The notes under the pieces: model-generated | Told to the model about the DNA's origin: nothing | The model's input: the letters and a program-made list of their open reading frames with translations, nothing else | Database searches by the model: none | Shown here: in pieces, positions 7,588 to 15,453 of the stretch | How the letters are laid out: each line of letters starts with the position of its first letter | Numbering within the stretch: position 1 is the stretch's first letter | DNA from: Klenkia terrae | Lineage (GTDB): Bacteria; Actinomycetota; Actinomycetes; Mycobacteriales; Geodermatophilaceae | Direction of reading: 5' to 3' | Length of the DNA: 32,202 nt | NCBI RefSeq assembly: GCF_900491935.1 | Contig: NZ_UEXK01000004.1 | Location: forward strand, 2,746,235 to 2,778,436 | Made by a program: the position numbers and the translations under genes

Positions 7588-8178
7588 GTGCACCTGCTGT
7601 TCGTGTGCACCGGGAACATCTGCCGGTCCCCGCTGGCCGAGCGGCTCACCACGGCCTTCGCCGCCGAGGTGGGCACCTCCGAGCTCACCGCGGAGAGCGC
7701 GGGCATCGGTGCCCTGGTGGGCCGGGCGATGGACGGCGAGGCCGCCGCGGTGCTCGCCGAGCTCGGTGGGTCCGCCGAGGGGTTCCGTGCCCGCTCCTTC
7801 AGCCCGGCGCTCACCGACCACGCCGATCTCGTGCTCGCCCTCGAGCGCAGCCACCGCGCGGTCGTGCTCGAGCGCGCCCCGCGGGCCCTGCGCCGCACCT
7901 TCACCCTGCGGGAGGCGGCCGCCGTCCTCGAGCTGCTGCCGCCGGAGGACCTGCCGACCGCCGACTCGGTGCACGAGCGCGGCGTGCAGCTCGTCGCCGC
8001 GCTGGCCCGGCGGCGCAACGAGTGGCGGGGGAGCAGCGGGGCCACCGACGTCCCCGACCCCTACCGACGTCCGTCGGAGGTGCACACCGCCGTCGGCCAC
8101 GACATCGCCGACGCCCTCTTCCCCGTGCTGCAGGGCATCACGGGCGTGCTGCCGGCGTCGCCCGACCGCAGCGGGTAA
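7588..8178 (+). CDS. Low-molecular-weight protein tyrosine phosphatase (copy 3)
   Basis: The third phosphatase has 196 residues. The catalytic loop FVCTGNICRSP gives Cys7 and Arg13. The general-acid Asp is near residue 157 in TDVPDPYRRP, so the residues after the DP pair differ from the DPIG of copies 1 and 2. It has the same FTLREA segment and the same insert. GTG 7588 begins 4 bases after the zinc-ribbon membrane-protein gene, and the family N-terminus starts at residue 2, so this start is well supported although the frame is open to 7498. The gene lies 196 bases upstream of the glycosylphosphotransferase gene. The substrate is unknown. Candidates are the BY-kinase and the phosphotransferase. 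Confidence 0.92.
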   Translation: MHLLFVCTGNICRSPLAERLTTAFAAEVGTSELTAESAGIGALVGRAMDGEAAAVLAELGGSAEGFRARSFSPALTDHADLVLALERSHRAVVLERAPRALRRTFTLREAAAVLELLPPEDLPTADSVHERGVQLVAALARRRNEWRGSSGATDVPDPYRRPSEVHTAVGHDIADALFPVLQGITGVLPASPDRSG

Positions 8179-8284
8179 TCGGATCCTGCTTGTCCGTCAC
8201 CGCACGTCACAGTTGCGGAATCGACGTGGGCCGATTCACCCGTTCGGGTGTCCGAGGTCCTTCCGCGTAGCACCCGTGCCCCGC

Positions 8285-8290
8285 TAGGTT
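8285..8290 (+). promoter_or_regulatory. Possible -10 box (TAGGTT) for the glycosylphosphotransferase gene
   Basis: TAGGTT fits TANNNT and lies in the 196-base region between the third phosphatase and the phosphotransferase. It would give a leader of about 80 bases. No clear -35 box was found. Confidence 0.28.
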
Positions 8291-8374
8291 TTCACCCAGC
8301 CGAGTGGACGACGGGGTTCCTGGCGGAAGTCTTCTCAGCTCTGGGCGGTCCGCCCCGAGCGGTACCGCACGGGG

Positions 8375-9895
8375 GTGCGCACGGTGGCCATGCTCGACAC
8401 GCGGGACGACCTGCCCGCCCTCGCCCCGGCCACCGATCGGCGCCGGTTGTTCGCCACCACCCGGCTGCGCGGCCCCGGCACCGAGGCCCGCCGCTCGTGG
8501 CAGTCCACCTACGTGCGCAAGATCGTGCTCGCCGACGTGCTCTGCGCCCTGGTGTCGGCCCTCGTCGGCTGGGCCGTGCGGTTCGGCCCGGCATCGCTGG
8601 ACCCCGGCCACGTGCCCTTCTGGATCGTCGCCGCGCTCCCGCTGGCCTGGGTCGGCGCCATGCTGGTCGCCCGCAGCTACGAGCAGCGCTTCCTCTGGAT
8701 CGGCGCCGAGGAGTTCCGCCGGGTCTTCTTCGCCGCGATGCTCATGCTCGCCGCCGTCGGCACCGTCTCCTGGGCGCTCAAGCTCGACCTGGCCCGTGGC
8801 TTCGTGGTCGTGGCGCTGCCGCTGGCGACCGTGGCCACGCTGCTCACCCGCTACGTCCTCCGGGCCCGGCTGCACCGCGCCCGGGGCCGCGGCCTGTTCC
8901 TGCAGACCGCCGTGCTGGTCGGGCACCGCAACGGCGTCGGCGCCCTCAAGCGCCAGATCGAGCGCGAGAAGTACCACGGGTACTCCGTCGTGGGCTGCCT
9001 CCTGCCCGGCGGCCAGCACCTGCCGGCGCAGAGCCTGTTCGACGGCATCCCGGTGCTCGGCGGCCTGGACGACGTCGTCGCCGTGGTCGAGCGGTTCGAG
9101 GTGGACACCGTCGCCGTCCTGCCCTCGCCCGAGCTCGACGGGCCGCGGCTGCGCCGGCTCGGCTGGGACCTGGAGAAGACCAACGCCGAGCTGCTGCTCG
9201 CCCCGGCGGTCACCGAGATCGTCGGACCGCGGGTGCGCATCCGCCCCGTCTGCGGCCTGCCGCTGCTGCACATGGAGCGCCCCGAGCTGCGCGGCATTCG
9301 CCGGGTCGCCAAGGACACCGTCGACAAGACGGTGTCGGCGCTCGCCCTGCTCGCCCTGCTGCCGGTGCTGCTGGGTGTCGCGGCCGCCGTCGGGCTGACC
9401 AGCCGCGGCGGCGTGTTCTACCGGCAGGAGCGGGTCGGCCGCGACGGCCAGACGTTCTCCATGCTCAAGTTCCGCTCGATGGTCGCCGGTGCCGACGCGA
9501 TGGTCGACCACCTGGCCGGGGGCAACGACGGCAACGGCGTGCTGTTCAAGCAGAAGACCGACGCCCGGGTCACCCGGGTGGGCAAGGTGCTGCGCCGGTA
9601 CTCCCTCGACGAGCTGCCCCAGCTGCTGAACGTGCTCCGCGGCCACATGTCGCTGGTCGGCCCGCGCCCGCCGTTGCCCACCGAGGTCGAGCGGTACGGC
9701 TTCGACATGCACCGCCGCTTCCTGGTCAAGCCCGGCATCACCGGCCTGTGGCAGATCAGCGGCCGCTCGGACCTCTCGTGGGACGACTCGGTGCGCATCG
9801 ACGTGCGGTACGTGGAGAACTGGTCGCTGACCTTCGACTTCATGATCCTGTGGAAGACCGTCGGCGCCGTGCTGCGGGGCTCCGGGGCCTACTGA
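8375..9895 (+). CDS. Polyprenyl-phosphate glycosylphosphotransferase (initiating enzyme, WbaP/WcaJ type)
   Basis: This membrane enzyme transfers a sugar-1-phosphate from a nucleotide sugar to undecaprenyl phosphate and so starts the polysaccharide repeat unit. The 506-residue length is normal. Four predicted N-terminal helices lie at about residues 50-180, followed by a Rossmann-like domain (AVLVGHRNGV). A further hydrophobic segment near residue 330 precedes the catalytic domain. The catalytic motifs are clear: LKFRSMV, the RRYSLDELPQLLNVLRG block, SLVGPRPP, and KPGITGLWQISGRSDLSWDD. GTG 8375 is the first start. ATG 8390 is an alternative. The sugar transferred cannot be read from the sequence. 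Confidence 0.95.
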   Translation: MRTVAMLDTRDDLPALAPATDRRRLFATTRLRGPGTEARRSWQSTYVRKIVLADVLCALVSALVGWAVRFGPASLDPGHVPFWIVAALPLAWVGAMLVARSYEQRFLWIGAEEFRRVFFAAMLMLAAVGTVSWALKLDLARGFVVVALPLATVATLLTRYVLRARLHRARGRGLFLQTAVLVGHRNGVGALKRQIEREKYHGYSVVGCLLPGGQHLPAQSLFDGIPVLGGLDDVVAVVERFEVDTVAVLPSPELDGPRLRRLGWDLEKTNAELLLAPAVTEIVGPRVRIRPVCGLPLLHMERPELRGIRRVAKDTVDKTVSALALLALLPVLLGVAAAVGLTSRGGVFYRQERVGRDGQTFSMLKFRSMVAGADAMVDHLAGGNDGNGVLFKQKTDARVTRVGKVLRRYSLDELPQLLNVLRGHMSLVGPRPPLPTEVERYGFDMHRRFLVKPGITGLWQISGRSDLSWDDSVRIDVRYVENWSLTFDFMILWKTVGAVLRGSGAY

Positions 9896-9905
9896 CCGTC
9901 ACCGG

Positions 9906-10115
9906 GTGAAATGGAGACCGCCCATCCGGGGTCTTCAGCTCCGGCCGCGCACGACCGATGGTCTCCTCGTGATCATCGCGCTGTTGGCCGCCTGGGTCCT
10001 GGGGGGACTGCTCCTGGCCCTGCTCGTCGGCGGCGCCGTCCGGGTGGCGGACGCCCGGCGCGACTGGACGGTGCCCGCCGACCAGGTCGAGGTGCCCACC
10101 CCGATCGAGGTCTGA
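9906..10115 (+). CDS. Small single-pass membrane protein
   Basis: A 69-residue product with a basic N-terminus, one long hydrophobic helix at about residues 20-46, and a short polar C-terminus ending in VPTPIEV. It begins 10 bases after the phosphotransferase stop with GTG, so it is probably part of the same transcript. No family is recognised. Small helices of this type may assist membrane enzymes, but that is only inferred from position. Confidence 0.55.
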   Translation: MKWRPPIRGLQLRPRTTDGLLVIIALLAAWVLGGLLLALLVGGAVRVADARRDWTVPADQVEVPTPIEV

Positions 10116-10484
10116 GCCCAGCGCCTCAGCAGGCCGGAGCGCGGTCGAGCAGCACCGGGTCGATGTCCCGCTGCCGGCACACCTGCGTACATGCCGTGCG
10201 GCGCGCAGTCGGGAGCTCCGCAGCGGGGTGCCAACGGGTGATTCGGCTCCACCTCCTGGTCGGTCCTGCCGAGAACCCCAGGACCATGGACACCACCGTC
10301 GTCACCCTCATCCCGGCCCTGCTCGCCCCGCTGGCCGGCGTCTGCGCCGCGTTCCCCGGGCAGGGCCGGTGCACCGTCTCGCCGACCACGGCCGCGCTGC
10401 TGGCCCGCGCCGTCCCGACGCCGAGGACGCGCACCGCGGCCTGACAGGATGGACCCGTTGGCGTCCGACGACGACAGGGGTCCC
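10116..10484. other. 369-bp gap with a doubtful small ORF
   Basis: No confident gene is seen. A 52-codon frame at 10286-10444 on the plus strand starts with ATG after an AGGA and has a hydrophobic N-terminus (VTLIPALLAPLAGVCAAF), so a tiny secreted or membrane peptide is possible but weak. The CAGGAT at 10445-10450 may be a -10 box for the UDP-glucose dehydrogenase gene. Nothing else stands out. Confidence 0.35.
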
Positions 10485-11804
10485 ATGAAGCTCTCGGTGA
10501 TCGGCTGCGGCTACCTCGGTGCCGTGCACGCCGCCTCGATGGCGCAGCTCGGCCACGACGTCGTCGGCATCGACACCGACACCGCCAAGGTCGAGCTGCT
10601 CGCGGCCGGCCGGGTGCCCTTCCACGAGCCCGGCTTCGAGGAGCTGCTGCAGTCCTCGCTGGCCTCGGGGCGGTTGCGGTTCTCCCCGGACATGGCGCAG
10701 GCCGCCGGCTCGAAGGTGCACTTCGTCTGCGTCGGCACGCCGCAGAAGCGCGGCGAGTACGCCGCCGACCTGCGCTACGTGGAGTCGGCGACCGAGTCGC
10801 TGATCGAGGTGCTGGCCCCCGGCGAGCTGGTCGTCGGCAAGTCCACCGTCCCGGTCGGGACGGCGGCGCGGCTGGCCGAGCTGGTGACCGGCAAGGCGCC
10901 CGGTGCGCTGCTGGCCTGGAACCCGGAGTTCCTGCGCGAGGGCTTCGCCGTCCAGGACACCCTGCACCCCGACCGGCTGGTCTACGGCCTGCCCGCCGGC
11001 GCCGACGGCGACACCGCCCGGGCGCTGCTGGACGAGGTCTACGCCTCGATCGAGGCCGACGGCACGCCCCAGGTGGTCACCGACTACGCCACCGCAGAGA
11101 TGGTCAAGACCGCGGCGAACTCGTTCCTGGCCACCAAGATCTCCTTCATCAACGCGATGGCCGAGCTGTGCGAGGCCACCGGTGCCGACGTGAAGCAGCT
11201 GGCCGACGCGATCGGCTACGACGACCGGATCGGCCGCAAGTTCCTCAACGCCGGCCTCGGCTTCGGCGGCGGCTGCCTGCCCAAGGACATCCGCGCGTTC
11301 ATGGCCCGGGCCGGGGAGCTGGGCGCCGACCAGGCGCTGACCTTCCTGCGCGAGGTCGACAACATCAACATGCGCCGCCGGATCCGGATGGTCGAGCTGG
11401 CCCGCGAGGTCTGCGACGGTTCGCTGCTGGGCAAGCGGATCGCCGTCCTGGGGGCGGCGTTCAAGCCCGACTCCGACGACATCCGCGACTCCCCGGCGCT
11501 CAACGTCGCCGCCCAGCTCCAGCTGCAGGGCGCCACCGTGCGGGTCACCGACCCGGCGGCCGGGGACAACATCCGCCGGTCCTGGCCGCAGTTGGACGTG
11601 GTGGACTCCGCCGAGGAGGCCGCCGAGCGCGCCGACGCCGTCCTGGTGCTCACCGAGTGGAAGCAGTTCCGCGAGCTCGACCCGGTCGCCTTCGGCCGGG
11701 TCGTGGCGCGCAAGGCCGTGCTGGACGGGCGGCAGGCGCTGGACCGCGACGTGTGGGAGGCCGCGGGCTGGTCCTACCGGGCGTTGGGCCGCCGCGCCGG
11801 CTGA
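10485..11804 (+). CDS. ugd: UDP-glucose 6-dehydrogenase
   Basis: The enzyme oxidises UDP-glucose to UDP-glucuronate with two NAD, giving the acidic sugar often found in exopolysaccharides. The 439-residue protein has the usual three-part layout. An N-terminal NAD domain has the motif GCGYLGAVHA at residues 7-16. The central domain has NPEFLREGFAV and, later, the FGGGCLPKD motif with the catalytic Cys near residue 264. A C-terminal UDP-binding domain contains GAAFKPDSDDIRDSPA. ATG 10485 is chosen over the open frame to 10449 because AGGGG lies just upstream and the Rossmann strand starts at residue 2. A nearly identical ACAGGGG-(A/T)CCC-ATG arrangement precedes the second LCP gene. Confidence 0.96.
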   Translation: MKLSVIGCGYLGAVHAASMAQLGHDVVGIDTDTAKVELLAAGRVPFHEPGFEELLQSSLASGRLRFSPDMAQAAGSKVHFVCVGTPQKRGEYAADLRYVESATESLIEVLAPGELVVGKSTVPVGTAARLAELVTGKAPGALLAWNPEFLREGFAVQDTLHPDRLVYGLPAGADGDTARALLDEVYASIEADGTPQVVTDYATAEMVKTAANSFLATKISFINAMAELCEATGADVKQLADAIGYDDRIGRKFLNAGLGFGGGCLPKDIRAFMARAGELGADQALTFLREVDNINMRRRIRMVELAREVCDGSLLGKRIAVLGAAFKPDSDDIRDSPALNVAAQLQLQGATVRVTDPAAGDNIRRSWPQLDVVDSAEEAAERADAVLVLTEWKQFRELDPVAFGRVVARKAVLDGRQALDRDVWEAAGWSYRALGRRAG

Positions 11805-11839
11805 CCACCGCGTCGGCGCCGCGTCCGGCTGCAACCAGG

Positions 11840-11845
11840 GATACT
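11840..11845 (+). promoter_or_regulatory. Possible -10 box (GATACT) for a leaderless lipoprotein mRNA
   Basis: GATACT ends exactly 6 bases before the GTG at 11852. Transcription starting 7 bases after the box would begin on the start codon itself. No ribosome-binding site is visible. The box deviates from TANNNT in its first base. Confidence 0.35.
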
Positions 11846-11851
11846 GGGCCG

Positions 11852-13003
11852 GTGCTGACCCGCCGGGCCCTGCTGGCCTCCGCCGCCGCGACCGGTCTGG
11901 CCGCCGTGCTCGCCGCGTGCACCCGGGACCCATCCGCCGGCCCGGTGTCCACCCCGGCCCCGTCCGGGCCCGGTCTGCGCGCCGGTGACGAGCGGGAGCA
12001 GCTGCTCGCCGAGGGCGACTACGGCATGGTGAACTTCCCGGACGGGCACACCACCTACGTCGCGACGGACAACGGCTACCGGGTGTGGCTCGCCAGTGGG
12101 CTGGTCTCCGGTGGTGGTGGGAGCACCGTGGCCGTGGACAGCCCCGACCTGGTCCGGTTCCGGCCCGCCGAGCTCGACGGCCGGGACGCGGTCGCCGTCC
12201 TGGCGCCGGTGGGCGGCACGGAAGCCCTCGACAGCGACTACTGCGGCCCCGGATCGGTCTTCCCAGCGGCCGACGGCAGCGGGCTCTGGCTGGTCTACCA
12301 CGGGGAGAACCACACCTTCGCCGGAGTCACGAACGACGGTTCCCCCTACTACGCCACGATCGGCCTTGCCTGGTCGTCCGACGGCGGGCTCACCTGGCAG
12401 CGCCGGGGCGCCGTCATCACCGGACAGGTGCCCCGGGACGACCAGCCGGCACCCCGCGACGTCGTCGGCGCCGGATCGCTGTGCGCACTGGTGGCCGGCG
12501 GGTACGTCTACGTGCTCTACATCGACTGGAACCTGGCTACCCCGGACGAGCTGCACCTGGCGCGGGCCCCGCTCGACGCGGTCGACGACCCGGCGGCCTG
12601 GCAGAAGTGGCACGACGGTGCCTTCTCCACGCCCGGCGACGGCGGGGCCAGCACCGCCGTCGTCACCCGCCCCGGCGACGGTGACGTGACCGTCGTGGCC
12701 GGCGGGCCGTCGCTGAGCTGGAACACCCACCTCGAGCGGTACCTGCTGGTGTTCCAGACCGCTGACGGCTTCTGGTGGACCCACTCGACGACGCTCACCG
12801 ACTGGGCCGAGGCAGTGCAGTTCCTCGGCCTGGACGCGCCCTCGGTCGCCGGCGCGGCCTTCGTGGCCTACGGCACCCTGCTCAGCCCCGGGGCGCCCAA
12901 CGACCAGGTCACCGGGCGGGATTCCTACCTGTACCTCGCCATCAGCGAGGGCGAGGACGACAGCCACTCCCTCTGCCGGATCCCGGTGACGGTCTCCCGC
13001 TAG
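11852..13003 (+). CDS. Secreted lipoprotein with Asp-box, possible glycan-acting beta-propeller
   Basis: The 383-residue product begins MLTRRALLASAAATG and has the lipobox VLAAC near residue 23, so it is exported and lipid-anchored. The twin arginine suggests the Tat route is possible. The mature protein has one clear Asp-box (SSDGGLTW), a motif found in sialidase-type beta-propellers, and repeated blade-like segments such as YVYVLYIDW and YLYLAIS. This suggests a glycoside hydrolase or carbohydrate-binding fold. No catalytic set can be assigned. The open frame reaches back to 11168 inside ugd, but the signal peptide fixes GTG 11852. An IS481 element is inserted directly at its TAG stop codon without changing the protein. 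Confidence 0.75.
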   Translation: MLTRRALLASAAATGLAAVLAACTRDPSAGPVSTPAPSGPGLRAGDEREQLLAEGDYGMVNFPDGHTTYVATDNGYRVWLASGLVSGGGGSTVAVDSPDLVRFRPAELDGRDAVAVLAPVGGTEALDSDYCGPGSVFPAADGSGLWLVYHGENHTFAGVTNDGSPYYATIGLAWSSDGGLTWQRRGAVITGQVPRDDQPAPRDVVGAGSLCALVAGGYVYVLYIDWNLATPDELHLARAPLDAVDDPAAWQKWHDGAFSTPGDGGASTAVVTRPGDGDVTVVAGGPSLSWNTHLERYLLVFQTADGFWWTHSTTLTDWAEAVQFLGLDAPSVAGAAFVAYGTLLSPGAPNDQVTGRDSYLYLAISEGEDDSHSLCRIPVTVSR

Positions 13004-13004
13004 G
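12999..13004. repeat. Left target-site duplication (GCTAGG)
   Basis: It matches 14123-14128 exactly and contains the TAG stop codon of the upstream lipoprotein gene. Confidence 0.9.
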
Positions 13005-14122
13005 TGTACTGACCAGAGACGTTGTTCTCGGGCGTGTGACCACTCGATCTGACTGAGGATCTTGTGGAGGGAGGACCTCCGGACGTGGAGTGGAGCTGCT
13101 GAAGGCACCCATTCCCCGGACTCCGGAGGTCCTCGTGACCCACGCTAACGCCGCTTTGACCCCCAAGCACCGACTGCGACTGGCTCGGGCGGTGGTCGAG
13201 CAGGGCTGGACGCCGGCCTACGCGGCCACGGTGTTCAACGTGTCGGCACCCACGGCCCGCAAGTGGGCCGACCGCTACCTGGTGGGCGGGCCCGCGGCGA
13301 TGGAAGACCGCAGCTCACGACCGCACCACTGCCCGCGCCGCACCCCGGCGCCGGTGGTCCGCAAGATCGTGCACCTGCGGTGGAAGAAGCGCCTGGGCCC
13401 GGTTCAGATCGCCGGCCGGCTGGGGCTGGCGGCTTCCACCGTGCACGCGGTGCTGGTGCGCTGCCGGCTCAACCGGCTTTCCCACGTCGACCGCGCCACC
13501 GGCGAGCCGATCCGCCGCTACGAACACGACCACCCCGGCTCACTGATCCACGTCGATGTGAAGAAGCTGGGCAACATCCCCGACGGCGGCGGTCACCGCT
13601 ACGTCGGCCGCCCACAAGGCGACAAGCACCGCGCCGCCACCCCGGGCAAGCCGAAGAACGCGCACCACAACCCGAAGATGGGCACCGCGTTCGTGCACAC
13701 CGTCATCGACGACCATTCCCGCGTGGCCTACGCCGAGATCCACGACGACGAAACAGCGGCCACCGCCATCGCCGTCCTGCGCAACGCCACCGCCTGGTTC
13801 GCCGCCCGCGGGGTCCCCGTGCAACGGGTCTTGAGCGACAACGGGTCGGCCTACCGCTCGCACGCATGGCGCGAGGCCTGCGCCGAGCTGGGCATCACCC
13901 CCAAGCGCACCCGGCCCTACCGCCCGCAGACCAACGGCAAGATCGAACGCTTCCACCGCACCCTCGCCGACGGCTGGGCCTACGGCCGGATGTTCACCAC
14001 CGAGACCGCACGCCGTAAGGCACTACCGGCCTGGCTACACGAGTACAACCATCACCGGCCCCACACCGCGACCGGATCCCGACCGCCCATCACCCGCCTG
14101 AACAACCTCTCCGGTCAGTACA
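13005..14122 (+). mobile_element. Complete IS481-family insertion sequence
   Basis: The element is 1118 bp and is bounded by 23-bp inverted repeats with two mismatches (13005-13027 and 14100-14122), each beginning TGTACTGACC. A perfect 6-bp direct repeat, GCTAGG, flanks it at 12999-13004 and 14123-14128. This agrees with the NCTAGN target reported for Bordetella IS481. The element carries one transposase gene. It sits between the convergent lipoprotein and flippase genes. Removing it and one duplicate leaves those genes about 12 bases apart, so the insertion looks neutral. The intact ends and gene suggest a fairly recent and possibly still active copy. Confidence 0.93.
13071..13134 (+). promoter_or_regulatory. 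Long-range hairpin covering the transposase ribosome-binding site
   Basis: GAGGACCTCCGGA at 13071-13083 is the exact reverse complement of 13122-13134. The right arm contains the GGAGGT ribosome-binding site (13125-13130) and ends at the base before the GTG start. A transcript that reads in from outside would fold this 13-bp stem and hide the site. Such protection against read-through transcripts is known from other insertion sequences such as IS10 and IS50. That it operates here is inference. Confidence 0.6.
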
Positions 14123-14127
14123 GCTAG
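13135..14127 (+). CDS. IS481-family transposase (DDE)
   Basis: The 330-residue enzyme cuts and joins the ends of its own element. The N-terminus has a helix-turn-helix (YAATVFNVSAPTARKWADRY), and a second winged-helix region has AGRLGLAASTVHAVL. The DDE catalytic core is visible as Asp in HVDVKKLG, Asp in LSDNGSAY and Glu in GKIERFHRTL, with the usual RPHTATG segment near the end. I chose GTG 13135 because of the strong GGAGGT 4 bases upstream. An in-frame GTG at 13090 exists but lacks such a site. The stop TAG at 14125-14127 lies outside the element, in the right target duplication, and the last serine codon straddles the border. The gene is intact. Confidence 0.93.
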   Translation: MTHANAALTPKHRLRLARAVVEQGWTPAYAATVFNVSAPTARKWADRYLVGGPAAMEDRSSRPHHCPRRTPAPVVRKIVHLRWKKRLGPVQIAGRLGLAASTVHAVLVRCRLNRLSHVDRATGEPIRRYEHDHPGSLIHVDVKKLGNIPDGGGHRYVGRPQGDKHRAATPGKPKNAHHNPKMGTAFVHTVIDDHSRVAYAEIHDDETAATAIAVLRNATAWFAARGVPVQRVLSDNGSAYRSHAWREACAELGITPKRTRPYRPQTNGKIERFHRTLADGWAYGRMFTTETARRKALPAWLHEYNHHRPHTATGSRPPITRLNNLSGQYS

Positions 14128-14128
14128 G
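14123..14128. repeat. Right target-site duplication (GCTAGG)
   Basis: It matches 12999-13004 exactly and supplies the TAG stop codon that ends the transposase frame. Confidence 0.9.
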
Positions 14129-14133
14129 CCCGG

Positions 14134-15453
14134 TCAGGCCGGCGTCGTGACCGCGGGGTCCACCCGGGCGGTGCGACGGTCACCCCGGCGGAGCAGCAGC
14201 AGGCTGCCCAGCAGGAGCACCGGCTCACGGCTCAGCGAGGCCCAGGCAGCGCCTGCCGCGCCGAATCGGGCGTCGAGCTGCCAGTGCGCCAGTACGCAGA
14301 CGGTGAGCGCCAGGAACTGGACGGCGGTCAGCCCGTAGGCCTGTCCCCGCGCGACGGCGAGGGCCTGCAGCGGCACCCCGGCGGCCGCGATCGGCAGGGA
14401 GAACAGCAGGATCTGGAAAGCGATCGGGTCCGCCCCGATCCGCTCGCCGAAGAACAGCGGGGCCCACCACCCCGCGCTGACCGACAGCACCAGCGCGGCG
14501 GCGAGCAGCAGCCCCAGGCCCATGCCGGAAGACAGCAGCGCAGCGCGGCGGGAGTTGTCGATGCCCTTCTCGCGGGTGGCACCGAGCCGGGCCGCCGGGA
14601 TGACCCCCGCGGCCAGCAGCACCAGCACCCCGCCGAGCGCGTTCTGCAGCTGCGACGCCGGGGCGTAGAGACCGGCCACGGTCAGCCCGGCGAACACGGT
14701 GACCAGCAGGGCGTCGGCCCGGTTGACCACCACGTTGATCAGACTGTTGAGGGTGTGCGGCGCCGACGCCCGGATCGCCAGCAGCATCCGCGCCCGCCGG
14801 TCACCGGGCCGGTTCGCGAACGCGGTCCGGACGCCGTCCAGCCGGGTGCGGACCCGCCACAGCGAGTACAGCAGGGTCACGACCTCGGCCCCGGCCAGGC
14901 CGCCCAGGAGGAACGGCACGAGCACCGCGCCGTCCAGCACGAAGGCCAGCGGTGCGGCCACGCACAGCACCAGGCGGCCGGCGAACAGGGCCTCGCTGAC
15001 CACCCGGAACTCGTGCAGGTAGCCCAGCACGGCCTGGACGAACAGCGAGGCGGAGAAGGCCAGCCCGCCCAGCGCGACCAGCACGACCTCGGCCACCGAG
15101 AGGTCCCACAGCAGCTGGGCCACCACGACCCACCCCACGGCCACGCCCCCGGCCAGCCACAGCCGCAGGGTCACCAGCGAGGCCACGGCCGCCGAGCCGC
15201 TCTCGCGCCCGGCGAGCTGCTGCTGGATGTAGGTGCTGGTGCCGGCGTCGGCCGCGGCCGCCACCAGGAGCATCGCGCCCTGCAGGGTGAACAGGAACCC
15301 GAGCTCGCTGACGCCCAGCACGCGGCTGGCCACGACGGTGAACACCACCATGGCGACCTTGGTGACCAGCTGGGAGACCGCGTTCCAGCCCGCGGCCTTC
15401 GCCAGCAGGGCGACGACCGGGTTCTGCAGCCGGCTGGCCACCCATTGCCTCAC
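14134..15453 (-). CDS. Wzx-type polysaccharide flippase (MOP superfamily)
   Basis: The 439-residue protein is almost entirely made of hydrophobic helices, about 12 in number, which is the normal number for Wzx/RfbX flippases. These move lipid-linked repeat units across the membrane. The N-terminal part (AGWNAVSQLVTKVAMVVFTVVASRVLG) resembles the family's first helices and GLYAPASQLQNALGG its centre. The C-terminus is short and basic. GTG 15453 overlaps the stop of the upstream glycosyltransferase by 4 bases (GTGA), so translation is coupled. It is the last gene of the operon that also holds a GT4 enzyme and LCP copy 2. Its 3' end lies six bases beyond the right target duplication of the IS element. 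Confidence 0.88.
   Translation of the reverse strand: MRQWVASRLQNPVVALLAKAAGWNAVSQLVTKVAMVVFTVVASRVLGVSELGFLFTLQGAMLLVAAAADAGTSTYIQQQLAGRESGSAAVASLVTLRLWLAGGVAVGWVVVAQLLWDLSVAEVVLVALGGLAFSASLFVQAVLGYLHEFRVVSEALFAGRLVLCVAAPLAFVLDGAVLVPFLLGGLAGAEVVTLLYSLWRVRTRLDGVRTAFANRPGDRRARMLLAIRASAPHTLNSLINVVVNRADALLVTVFAGLTVAGLYAPASQLQNALGGVLVLLAAGVIPAARLGATREKGIDNSRRAALLSSGMGLGLLLAAALVLSVSAGWWAPLFFGERIGADPIAFQILLFSLPIAAAGVPLQALAVARGQAYGLTAVQFLALTVCVLAHWQLDARFGAAGAAWASLSREPVLLLGSLLLLRRGDRRTARVDPAVTTPA

Noticed and set aside
5307-8045. Leftward open frame of 912 codons covering two phosphatases
   Set aside because: Only its last 189 codons form a lipoprotein with signal peptide. The rest is antisense to genes with clear catalytic motifs.
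5982-8211. Shared 12-mer CCGCACGTCACA upstream of the second phosphatase and of the phosphotransferase gene
   Set aside because: Shared 12-mers are expected by chance in 32 kb of this composition, the distances to the starts differ (58 and 164 bases), and no third copy was found.
10126-10434. Leftward 102-codon frame in the gap before ugd
   Set aside because: The composition looks random for GC-rich antisense sequence, there is no ribosome-binding site, and no motif was recognised, although the Cys-containing end looked briefly protein-like.
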